Assembly (NCBI GenBank): GCA_017394805.1
Contig: JAFPXC010000012.1
Coordinates: 17,524 to 81,523 of the forward strand
Length of the DNA: 64,000 bases
Reading direction: 5' to 3'
Origin: Clostridia bacterium
GTDB taxonomy: Bacteria > Bacillota > Clostridia > Christensenellales > CAG-1252
Positions 1 to 7,815 of the stretch are shown here, piece by piece. The stretch's first letter is position 1. Every line of letters starts with the position of its first letter. The translations under genes and the position numbers were made by a program. The notes under the pieces were generated by a model. The model was not told the origin of the DNA. It was given only the letters and a program-made list of their open reading frames with translations, and did no database searches.

Positions 1-3000
1 GGCAAGAATGCCTTGGTCCATCGTATAGAGAGTTAAAGTACCACCGGAAACGGTGACCGTACCCGCGCCGTTGTCATTGTTTGCGTGAATGGCGTCGTCA
101 TACGATTTGATATAGATCGTCCCACCCGATATCGTGATATCGTCATACGATTTGATACCCTTGGTCGAATCGGAAGAATAGGACGTTTTCGTTACGGAAA
201 TCGTACTGCTCGAAACAGACAGCCTCAGCGCATTGTACGTACTCGTAAGGTAACTCGTCGAAGCAAGTGAAGAAGATTTTGCACTGTACGAACTCGTCGA
301 GGGTTCCGTCACGCTGCTTGTAAACCGATACACGGTAAAGTAGGTATACTCGGACGCGTACGACTTGAACTTATAGTAATAATAGGACGACTCGTACGTC
401 TTATAGGTAGGCGTAACCCACGCGTAATCGGAAGATGAGTTGTAGAAATACACGGCATACCAATAGCTCGAAGAGTAAGAAGAAATCGCAAGGTAAGCGT
501 CGCTCGATACGCCCGTATTGGTATAGGAAGAATAAGAGGACGTGTAGACGGTAATGCTTGTCGAAGACCCGCTTATACTCACGCTGTCGCTTCCCGTAAT
601 GCCGTCGTACGCGGCGTAAACGGTAAGAGAACCGCCCGTTATGGTAACGTCACCGGAGGATGATTTTATCCCGTCGCCCGCATACGAACGAACGATGATT
701 GTACCGCCGGAAACGTCTACGTCGCTTCCCGTAATGCCGTTGTCATAACTGTTGATTGTGATCGTACCGTCGGTGATCGTCGTCGTACCGTCCGCCGCAA
801 TTCCGTCGTCTTCAGCAAGTTCTACCGTGACTATGCCGCCTGCAATCGTAATGTTTCCGTCCGTTGACAGTCCGCTTTCGAGCGTACCGGCATTGGCGTG
901 GATACCGTCTTCCACCGCTTTGACGACTACCGTCGCATCGGTCAAGGTAATATTATTTGCCGATTTGATCCCTTTTGCCGAAGCGCCCGCCGTAGCGTAC
1001 GTTCCCGTTTTCGTCGTCGCATAATCTCCGGTATAGACGTAGACCGTCGTGTCGGAACCGCTGATATTGACGTCATAAGCCGAGTCGATGCCGTCGCGAT
1101 TGGCGTAAATATACACGGTGCCGCTCTCGATATCGACCGTACCTTCTTGGGTTCCAGAACTCTTCGTTCCGTTGTCCGAAGTCTGCAATCCGTCTCCGTC
1201 TTTGGCAATTGCGGTAACGACGGCGGAAGAACCGATCTCTATGGATTTTTCCCCTTTCAATGCGTCGTTGACTGCCGTGACGGTCAAAGTCACTTTCTTA
1301 ATGGTAAGGTCTTTCTTGGTGTGGATACCGTTTTTGTATGTGCTTGAAATAATAAGCGTACCGGAGTCTTTCGTCACGTTCAGATCGCAAGAAGAATACA
1401 CCGCCGCCGAACCGTTACTGTACGTTCCGCTTGCGCTTCTCGTGTCGGAAAGCGTGTTCGTCGTACCGGCAACCGCCACCAAATAAACTTTGTCGGCGTT
1501 GTTTACGTACACGACGGAATCGGAGGAATTGGCGATGGAAACGCCGTTCAAGTACAGATAAACGCTGTCGTCGTCACCCGCGTTCACGTAGAGTTGCGCG
1601 TATTCCGCATCTCCGGAAATGTAATAAGAACCTGCGGTAGAAATGGTATAGACCTCGTATCCGTTCGTTTTGACGTAGGAGTACTCTCCGTCTTCGGTCG
1701 AGATTGTCAAAGAACCTTGCACCGCGCCGCAAACCGAGCAGACGCCGTTTTCGTAGTTATGTCCACTCGCCGGGATCGTTATATCGCCGACGGAAATATC
1801 TTCATGATCCACATCGAAATAACCGCCGCATACCGAGCAAGTATAATAGGCGATACTGCCGTCTTCCGTACAAGTCGCCGCAACAGCCGCATTCAACGAA
1901 GAATATGTATGTCCGGTCGCCGCGATCACGAGATCGTTTTCACTTACCGCGACGTACTCCTCGTTTTCATAAATAAAGAGGGTCTGACAGCCGGAACAAA
2001 CGCAGAACGCTTTCGTACCCGTCGCTGTGCAGGTCGGAGAAACCGCGGCTACCATGTTGCTGTAATTGTGACCGTATGCGGAAAGGGTGACGTCGGCAAG
2101 GCTGTCGCCGAGATATTCGCCGTCTTCGTCGTAATAGCACTCACAGATGGTACAATAACGATAAGATAAGTTTCCGTCCGTCGTGCAGGTCGGCGAAATC
2201 GCCGCCGTCGATTCGCCCGAATAACTATGGGCAAGAAGAGCGATCAAAATACCGCCGACGACATACTCCGCGTCGTTTTCCGAATATAATTCGTCATCGA
2301 AGAAACACTTGTCGCAAGTAGCGCAATACCAATATTCCACGTTTCCGTACGAAGTGCAAGTGGCACTCGTCGCGTCGTAATGCGTCAGATCGTGCCCGAG
2401 TGCAGACAACGTTTCGGTTTTGTTTTCCGCGTCCCGGTTGCCATACGTAGCGGTATACGTCCTGACACCCGACAAAGTGCAAGTCGGTGCCGTCGTGATC
2501 GAATTCGTCACCGTTGCGTCATAGTAAGCGACGTGTGAAGCGTCATGCGAGCAAACGTATTTCACTTGCGCCGTGTAGGCGTCCGGCATTAGATCCCATA
2601 CGTATGAATCGAATATATAGTCGTGTCCGAGAGCGTTGACAGCTATCGCCGTGCGAGAAACTTCCGCTTCGCATACAGTGCAATAGACAACGCTGTCATA
2701 GCTTCCACTCGAGGTGCAAGTCGCTTCCGCAACGTTTTCACGGACTGCCTCCCCGTTCATATGCCCGAGAGCATTGATCGTCATAGTTGTGCGGGATATT
2801 TCCTCCCCGCAAACGGTGCAATAAACGACGCTGTCGTAACTTCCCGCCGTCGTGCAGGTTGCGGCAACGATGTTTTCTTGCACGGCTTCCGCGCTTGTAT
2901 GTCCTTTGGCTGAAACTTCGGTATAAACGGAAGAAAGAATGTCTCCGCAAACCGAGCAGTACGTCACGTAATCGTAGCTGCCCCCTTCGGTACAGGTATT

Positions 3001-4500
3001 TTCCGTCACGTTATCGTAGCGAACGGCTTGCGTATGAGAAGGCGCCGCCAAAACGGTATTTTCCTGCAAAATTTCGTTTTCGGAATAAGTGCCGTCGTCG
3101 GTAAAATACCTTTCGCAAACGGAACAATACCAATACTCGATATTGCCGTCGGCACCCGATCCCCGGCAGGTAGGCGCCGTATAGGGATAATGCGTGAACG
3201 TATGACCGAGAGCCGGTATCGTTTCCGTTGTATTTTCGGCATCTTCTTCGGCGCACGTGGCCGTATACATTCTGACGCCCGCTACGGTGCAAGTCGGTTC
3301 AACGGTGACGGAAGAAAGGACGTCCGCTTCGACAAAATAGAAATGTTCTTCGTCGTGTACGCAAACGTATTTTGCCTGCGCGGCATAATCACCCTCTATA
3401 CTCATATCCCACACGTATGCGGAAAACTCATAGTCGTATCCGAGCATAGAAAGAACCGTCCGGTCAAGCGTCGTTTGATTTTCTCCATCCGCATCGGTAA
3501 AATATTTTTCGCAAACAGAGCAATAATAATAGTCGATATTGCCGTCTTCCGTACAAGTCGCTGCCACTCCTTCCGTCTTTTCCATCGTATGCCCGAGAGC
3601 GGGAATAATGGTTGCGCTTTGACTTGGGAAAGGCGTATAATTGCCGTCCATAAAGTACACGTCGCAACGGTCGCAATGACGATATTCGTAATTGCCGTCT
3701 TCCGTACAAGTGGGCGCGACGGCTTCTGTGAGCGTTACGTTGTGTCCAAGCGCGGCGATCACGACGCTTTCCGCGTCGGTATAGGCGGTCGAATAGGAGC
3801 CATCGTCCGTCAGATACTCTTTACACCGAGTACAATACCAATATTCCGTATGTCCGTCTTCCGTACAAGTGGGGGCGGTCTCGGTATAGTTGACAAGAAT
3901 GTGCCCGGTTTTTGCGATTATTAGATCCTCTTCGCTGTTTCCGATCGTCTTTCCGTAGCTATCAATATAATATTCGCACACGGGACAAACGCGATAACCT
4001 TTGACGCCGTCCGTCGTACAGGTCGCAGAGACCTTCGCCACCCATTCTCCCGTGGCAACGTGACCGGTCGCAGCAATTTTGACACCGTCTGAAGTCGATT
4101 TGTTTTGAGAAAACGTTTCGTCGTCCAAATAATATCCGCCGCACGTTTCGCAGTACCAGTATTCAACGTTTCCCTTTTCTGTACAAGTCGGTTCGGCAGC
4201 GTCCGCGTGCGTCGTAAACGTATGCCCGGTCGCCGCGACGGTGACGGCAGACAGCGTCGTCTCATTTTTCGCGGTTTCGTCCGAATAATACTTTTTACAA
4301 TCGGAACAATACCAATATTCTTTACTCCCACCCGTTGTGCAGGTCGCTTCTACCGCCTCGTGATGAACGAGGGTGTGAGTGTGCGATGAGGACGACGTAC
4401 TCGTCGTCCCCAATTGACAGCCGTAGAATAAAAGCACGGACAGCAGTATCGTTACCGATAAAAGAAATACCGACTTCGGAGATATTTTATATTTTTTCAT
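1..4500 (-). CDS. Giant Cys-repeat lipoprotein with Cthe_2159-type beta-helix domain (C-terminus beyond the window edge)
   Basis: One open frame runs from the ATG at 4500 to the window edge, so at least 1,500 residues are present and the C-terminus is missing. The start has an AAGGAG site about 10 nt upstream. Residues 1-28 form a lipoprotein-like signal ending ..FYGC, a slightly off-consensus lipobox. Residues about 35-925 hold about 16 degenerate repeats of roughly 45-60 residues, most of the form ATCT-x2-G-x4-Y-x-C-x2-C ... GH, so a Cys, a CxxC pair and a His recur in each unit and suggest metal-binding or disulphide-stabilised modules. From about residue 930 the protein resembles Cthe_2159 (PF14262), a calcium-binding parallel beta-helix reported to bind acidic polysaccharide and cellulose, and shares many motifs with the lipoprotein at 7816-9573 (NGIHTKKDLTIK, GDGLQTS). 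Ser/Tyr-rich stretches interrupt the helix. It is last in the VTC/DUF4956 operon and is probably exported and surface-anchored. Family assignment is recognition from memory; function is inferred. Confidence 0.85.
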   Translation of the reverse strand, partial: MKKYKISPKSVFLLSVTILLSVLLFYGCQLGTTSTSSSSHTHTLVHHEAVEATCTTGGSKEYWYCSDCKKYYSDETAKNETTLSAVTVAATGHTFTTHADAAEPTCTEKGNVEYWYCETCGGYYLDDETFSQNKSTSDGVKIAATGHVATGEWVAKVSATCTTDGVKGYRVCPVCEYYIDSYGKTIGNSEEDLIIAKTGHILVNYTETAPTCTEDGHTEYWYCTRCKEYLTDDGSYSTAYTDAESVVIAALGHNVTLTEAVAPTCTEDGNYEYRHCDRCDVYFMDGNYTPFPSQSATIIPALGHTMEKTEGVAATCTEDGNIDYYYCSVCEKYFTDADGENQTTLDRTVLSMLGYDYEFSAYVWDMSIEGDYAAQAKYVCVHDEEHFYFVEADVLSSVTVEPTCTVAGVRMYTATCAEEDAENTTETIPALGHTFTHYPYTAPTCRGSGADGNIEYWYCSVCERYFTDDGTYSENEILQENTVLAAPSHTQAVRYDNVTENTCTEGGSYDYVTYCSVCGDILSSVYTEVSAKGHTSAEAVQENIVAATCTTAGSYDSVVYCTVCGEEISRTTMTINALGHMNGEAVRENVAEATCTSSGSYDSVVYCTVCEAEVSRTAIAVNALGHDYIFDSYVWDLMPDAYTAQVKYVCSHDASHVAYYDATVTNSITTAPTCTLSGVRTYTATYGNRDAENKTETLSALGHDLTHYDATSATCTSYGNVEYWYCATCDKCFFDDELYSENDAEYVVGGILIALLAHSYSGESTAAISPTCTTDGNLSYRYCTICECYYDEDGEYLGDSLADVTLSAYGHNYSNMVAAVSPTCTATGTKAFCVCSGCQTLFIYENEEYVAVSENDLVIAATGHTYSSLNAAVAATCTEDGSIAYYTCSVCGGYFDVDHEDISVGDITIPASGHNYENGVCSVCGAVQGSLTISTEDGEYSYVKTNGYEVYTISTAGSYYISGDAEYAQLYVNAGDDDSVYLYLNGVSIANSSDSVVYVNNADKVYLVAVAGTTNTLSDTRSASGTYSNGSAAVYSSCDLNVTKDSGTLIISSTYKNGIHTKKDLTIKKVTLTVTAVNDALKGEKSIEIGSSAVVTAIAKDGDGLQTSDNGTKSSGTQEGTVDIESGTVYIYANRDGIDSAYDVNISGSDTTVYVYTGDYATTKTGTYATAGASAKGIKSANNITLTDATVVVKAVEDGIHANAGTLESGLSTDGNITIAGGIVTVELAEDDGIAADGTTTITDGTITINSYDNGITGSDVDVSGGTIIVRSYAGDGIKSSSGDVTITGGSLTVYAAYDGITGSDSVSISGSSTSITVYTSSYSSYTNTGVSSDAYLAISSYSSSYWYAVYFYNSSSDYAWVTPTYKTYESSYYYYKFKSYASEYTYFTVYRFTSSVTEPSTSSYSAKSSSLASTSYLTSTYNALRLSVSSSTISVTKTSYSSDSTKGIKSYDDITISGGTIYIKSYDDAIHANNDNGAGTVTVSGGTLTLYTMDQGILA

Positions 4501-4540
4501 GATTGTTTCTCCTTATTATGTAACTTTGAATAGGATAAAA

Positions 4541-5233
4541 TTACAGACTTTTTGCGTCATCTACGTACGGAAGTACACTGATCTCAAGGTTCCCGTTGCG
4601 AATGCGCAGTTCGTCGATCATTTCTTTTTCTTCCGCGGGATTTTTCATCACGATACGATACGATAGCCTGAACATACTTCCCATGCCGGTGGTCTTTACG
4701 CCCACCATCTCGTGTTCTTTGAGATAATGCGTAAAGGTGGCGTCAAAGACGTCGGAATAATTAAGCGTTTCGGGAATAGTGATCTTAAGCAGTTTTTCCC
4801 GCGCAAATTTCTTGCTTTTGAAGATCGGCAAATAAGACAATCCAACGTATAATCCGCCGAAGAGGAGCAAACTGATCGCGCCGTATGCGGCGTATCCCAA
4901 CCCGAAAACAAGTCCCGCTACCACCGTGCCGAGCAAAGTCAGCATCTCTTCCGCTTTTCCGTTGGTCGAACGGAATCTGACAAGCCCAAGCGCAACGGCG
5001 ATGGTCGCTATTCTCGATACCGTTTCCGTCGCTCCGGTAAGAAAAGTTCCCAAAAGGCAAATGGCAATGGATACCATCATCGGCATAAGCGCAAGCGTAA
5101 TAAAAAATCCTTTGGATGATCTTTGCCTGCGTGAAACGATAAAAGCATACAACACGCCAAAAACAAGCGACAGCCCTACCATTAAAAACACCATACCCAC
5201 GGTCGTTCCGTTTGTAAAAATCGAATTAAACAT
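4541..5233 (-). CDS. DUF4956 integral membrane protein
   Basis: This 230-residue protein matches the DUF4956 family in length and pattern. It has hydrophobic segments near residues 12-32, 45-65 and 95-135 and a conserved cytosolic stretch (SRIATIAVALGLVRFRSTNG). The start at 5233 is chosen over a longer frame because AGGAGATATAATT precedes that ATG and because the upstream VTC gene ends at 5253, leaving 19 bp. DUF4956 genes are known to sit beside VTC-domain polyphosphate polymerases and CotH or Cthe_2159 surface proteins in Clostridia, and the same set is seen here apart from CotH. The likely role is a membrane partner of the VTC enzyme or of export of its product, but that is inference from context. 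The downstream neighbour is the giant lipoprotein, 40 bp away. Confidence 0.85.
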   Translation of the reverse strand: MFNSIFTNGTTVGMVFLMVGLSLVFGVLYAFIVSRRQRSSKGFFITLALMPMMVSIAICLLGTFLTGATETVSRIATIAVALGLVRFRSTNGKAEEMLTLLGTVVAGLVFGLGYAAYGAISLLLFGGLYVGLSYLPIFKSKKFAREKLLKITIPETLNYSDVFDATFTHYLKEHEMVGVKTTGMGSMFRLSYRIVMKNPAEEKEMIDELRIRNGNLEISVLPYVDDAKSL

Positions 5234-5252
5234 AATTATATCTCCTTTTTCT

Positions 5253-5963
5253 TTACTTACCAAGCACTCTGTATGCTTGTCTTTTGTACGCTTCACCGTA
5301 TTTGGAAAAGCTTGCTTTGTATATCTTTCCTTCCGCTAAAATCGCGGACAGCCACAACGGCATGGCTTCTTGTACTTTGACCTCGAGAATGGTTTGTCCT
5401 TCTTTAAGAAGAGACGTTCCTTCCATCGAAGTCGTAAGGTTCAGATCTTGTACGCGATACCTCGGATTGTGATCGATGGTAAGACGCAAGTCGCCGTCCC
5501 GTTCAAAATAGGCGATGCGGTCGTAGATAATGAGACACGCCGGGACAAGGACTTTGTAATAATCGCGGAAATATGATATTTCCCTTGCTATCTGTCCGTC
5601 TGCGCAAATCTCACCGTCTCCCCGAAAAAAGGCTTCCACGTTGGGAATCGTACTGGAGACCCTACGCTTATAGACGATCTTGTCCGTTTTCCGCTTGAGT
5701 TCGAGAAAGACGGGGCTTTCATTCGTCGCAATTCCGTAAGACCGTAAGCGAATTTTCTCTTTGAACGGCGGTTTTTCGATGGACGCGCGTATCAGTCGAT
5801 AATCGGACGTGTCGTAGTAAAGGGAAGCAATAGACGTCAAACCGTATTTATCCATCTCCATGTGTCCTACGAGTCGTTCTTTCAAAAACGCCGTCTGCTC
5901 GGCGGAAAGTATGTACTTCATCTCATATCGTTTCATAACGACGATGGGCTTTTCTTTTGCCAT
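5253..5963 (-). CDS. VTC-domain polyphosphate polymerase
   Basis: A 236-residue, stand-alone VTC domain (the catalytic tunnel domain of eukaryotic Vtc4, which makes polyphosphate from ATP). The basic and acidic tunnel residues expected of the family are visible in order: KRYEMKYIL at the N-terminus, LYYDTSDY, KIRLRSYG, FLELKRKTDKIVYKRRV, IIYDRIAYF, LRLTID and ILEVK, then the C-terminal SKYGEAY. Nothing looks degenerate, so activity is expected. There is no SPX domain or transmembrane anchor, so any membrane link must come from the adjacent DUF4956 protein. It starts 10 bp after the preceding kinase-like gene and is clearly co-transcribed. Some bacterial VTC-like proteins have unproven products, so polyphosphate as the product is family knowledge, not shown here. 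Confidence 0.88.
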   Translation of the reverse strand: MAKEKPIVVMKRYEMKYILSAEQTAFLKERLVGHMEMDKYGLTSIASLYYDTSDYRLIRASIEKPPFKEKIRLRSYGIATNESPVFLELKRKTDKIVYKRRVSSTIPNVEAFFRGDGEICADGQIAREISYFRDYYKVLVPACLIIYDRIAYFERDGDLRLTIDHNPRYRVQDLNLTTSMEGTSLLKEGQTILEVKVQEAMPLWLSAILAEGKIYKASFSKYGEAYKRQAYRVLGK

Positions 5964-5973
5964 ACTTACCTCC

Positions 5974-7230
5974 TTACAGTTCGATTTTCAATCGGAACAA
6001 ACCGTCCTTTATCTCCGCGCTTATCCGTCCGCCGTGCAGCGTTACGATCTCTTTTGCCACGGACAATCCGAGTCCCGCTCCGTCCAAACCGCTTTCTCTG
6101 ACTTCCGGACTTCTCCAAAATCTTTCAAAGACACTATCCAAAGGACCGTCTTCCAGCCCGACCGTGTCGTTGACGAATTCCATCACGACGCGGGCATCTT
6201 CTTTCTTCAACCGTACTTCTACTTTGCTATGCGCATAATCGACCGCGTTTTTCAAAGAAACGGATAGCAATCTTTCGACGGCTGCTTCGTCTCCCGTCAA
6301 CGTCACGCCATTTTCAATATCTGCGTCGATTATCTTTTCTTGCTTTTGCGCTTCGCTTTGGTTCAAGGATACCGTTTCCGTCATCATTTGGGATAAATCG
6401 ATTTCTTTCCATTGTGCCTTCGGCGACGCGTTCTCGATCAAAAGAAGCGTGTCCAATCCTTGTACCACTTTCGTCAGGTGCTTGGTTTCCCTCGCGATCA
6501 TCTGTGTTTCCTGCGTCTCGCCTTGCTTCTTTTCCAAAGTAAGACGTAATGCGTCGATGGCTACGATGGGATTTTTCAGTTCAAACGCCGCGTCTTCGAT
6601 AAAGCGTTTTTGCTTTCTGTCGCTCTTTTCCACGGGATCGGAAACGATCCTTGCCACGTATATAAGCACAATCAACGTGATCAGCATTCCCACGGCTTCG
6701 CCTATGCAAGAAGCAATCAATACCCGATACGAAGGCAGAAGTTCTCGTGATTGGTCTATGACGGTCACCGAGATCGTATCTCCGTTTTGCCACACGCGGT
6801 AGCGGTAATAGGTTTTCGTCCACCCGCTTTTCTTGTCTGTCAGCGACTTTGCCCATTCCACGGCGGTTTCCTCGTTGACGGCATTCATACGGATCGTTTC
6901 ATTTACTACGTTACCGCCTTGGTTGAACGTGATCGTAAAGAAACGTGTCGTCTGACTCAGTTCTGGAGAATCGGGTCCTTTCGGTCCGCGCGGATCGAAA
7001 TTATTTTCTTGCGGCGTCTGGGGACGATCTCCGTTTGACGTTTCTCCGCCCGGCACGCTATTATCCGAAAAAGTCCCGCCTTCTCCAACCATACGGTCGA
7101 GTATCCTGTCGGCGTCGGACGCGACCAAAGAGAAATTTACGAGATTGATGACGAGAAGGATTGCCGTCAGCAAGGTAAACACCGACAAAAGCGAGGTGAT
7201 TATGAATTTTTTTCGCAATTTTTTTATCAT
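5974..7230 (-). CDS. Degenerate sensor histidine kinase (phospho-acceptor His replaced by Phe)
   Basis: A 418-residue membrane protein with the layout of an OmpR-partner kinase: a transmembrane helix at about 12-34, an extracytoplasmic region to about 172, a second helix at about 175-197, then a DHp helix and HATPase domain. The H-box reads RFIEDAAFELKNPIVAI; the residue in the place of the phosphorylated His is Phe216 (codon TTT at 6583-6585). The intact paralogue at 9759-11030 has RFVSDAGHELKTPIAVI at the same place. The ATPase part keeps an Asn in the N-box (SLKNAVDYA) and a clear GAGLGLSVA G2 box, but the G1 region (NDTVGLEDG) is weak. ATP binding may survive while autophosphorylation on His cannot. 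The start overlaps the stop of the preceding regulator by 4 bp (ATGA), so the two are translationally coupled. It could work as a non-catalytic sensor or scaffold. Confidence 0.88.
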   Translation of the reverse strand: MIKKLRKKFIITSLLSVFTLLTAILLVINLVNFSLVASDADRILDRMVGEGGTFSDNSVPGGETSNGDRPQTPQENNFDPRGPKGPDSPELSQTTRFFTITFNQGGNVVNETIRMNAVNEETAVEWAKSLTDKKSGWTKTYYRYRVWQNGDTISVTVIDQSRELLPSYRVLIASCIGEAVGMLITLIVLIYVARIVSDPVEKSDRKQKRFIEDAAFELKNPIVAIDALRLTLEKKQGETQETQMIARETKHLTKVVQGLDTLLLIENASPKAQWKEIDLSQMMTETVSLNQSEAQKQEKIIDADIENGVTLTGDEAAVERLLSVSLKNAVDYAHSKVEVRLKKEDARVVMEFVNDTVGLEDGPLDSVFERFWRSPEVRESGLDGAGLGLSVAKEIVTLHGGRISAEIKDGLFRLKIEL

Positions 7231-7802
7231 ACGCTCACCACCTTATATCCGTTTTCGGAATAGACGATTTTTTGTTTTTCCCCGATTTTCGATAGGCGTA
7301 CATTCGTCGCCCGAACGAATGCCAATACACTTCCCGCGTCGTCCGGGACAAACTCCTTTATTCGATCGCCGGATAGAACACTCTCTTTTTTCAAACCGGC
7401 CATCAGTTTTCTTTGCTGAAAAAGAAGATTTTCATAGTCTACGGGTTTTTCATCTATCAACGCCTCGACAAGTGCGATCAATTTTTGCGCCGAAAAAGGC
7501 TTCGGGATCAAGGCGTCCATACCGTATCCGTCGGACAAGTCTTTTTCGTTTATTTCCGATTGGGGCAGGATACCGATCGCTTTGATCGATACCCCGCGTT
7601 GTTTTGCCAGATTTACAAGCGTCGCCCCGTCTATACGCGGAAGTTGGGTTTCGGCTATCAGCAAGTCATACGATTTATTTGCCAAACGTTCCAGTGCCTG
7701 CACGCCGTCGTTGGCGGCATCCGCTTCTATGCCATACTCCGTGAAAAGTATTTGCAAGGAAGTAGCAATCGATCGATATTGTTCTGCAAGTAAAATCTTC
7801 AT
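7227..7802 (-). CDS. Degenerate response regulator (acceptor Asp replaced by Glu, divergent C-terminal domain)
   Basis: A 191-residue protein with a recognisable receiver domain at residues 1-118. The usual acidic pair is Glu7-Gln8, the acceptor Asp is replaced by Glu51 (DLLIAETQLP, codon at 7650-7652), the switch Thr is Pro80 and only the Lys101-Pro102 pair is intact. Asp-to-Glu at this place often mimics the phosphorylated state, so a constitutively active receiver is plausible. The last ~75 residues end in ..IVYSENGYKVVSV, which recalls the end of an OmpR winged helix (RGVGYxL), but the recognition helix is not obvious. The start at 7802 is supported by AAAGGAGATAAAATC; the SD overlaps the stop of the upstream lipoprotein gene. 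It sits directly before the kinase that lacks its His, so both halves of this two-component pair have lost their phospho-residues. Confidence 0.82.
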   Translation of the reverse strand: MKILLAEQYRSIATSLQILFTEYGIEADAANDGVQALERLANKSYDLLIAETQLPRIDGATLVNLAKQRGVSIKAIGILPQSEINEKDLSDGYGMDALIPKPFSAQKLIALVEALIDEKPVDYENLLFQQRKLMAGLKKESVLSGDRIKEFVPDDAGSVLAFVRATNVRLSKIGEKQKIVYSENGYKVVSV

Positions 7803-7815
7803 GATTTTATCTCCT

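Noticed and set aside
5974..7802. Degenerate kinase/regulator as pseudogenes
   Set aside because: Both frames are open, overlap by ATGA, keep good SDs and folds; loss is confined to active-site residues.
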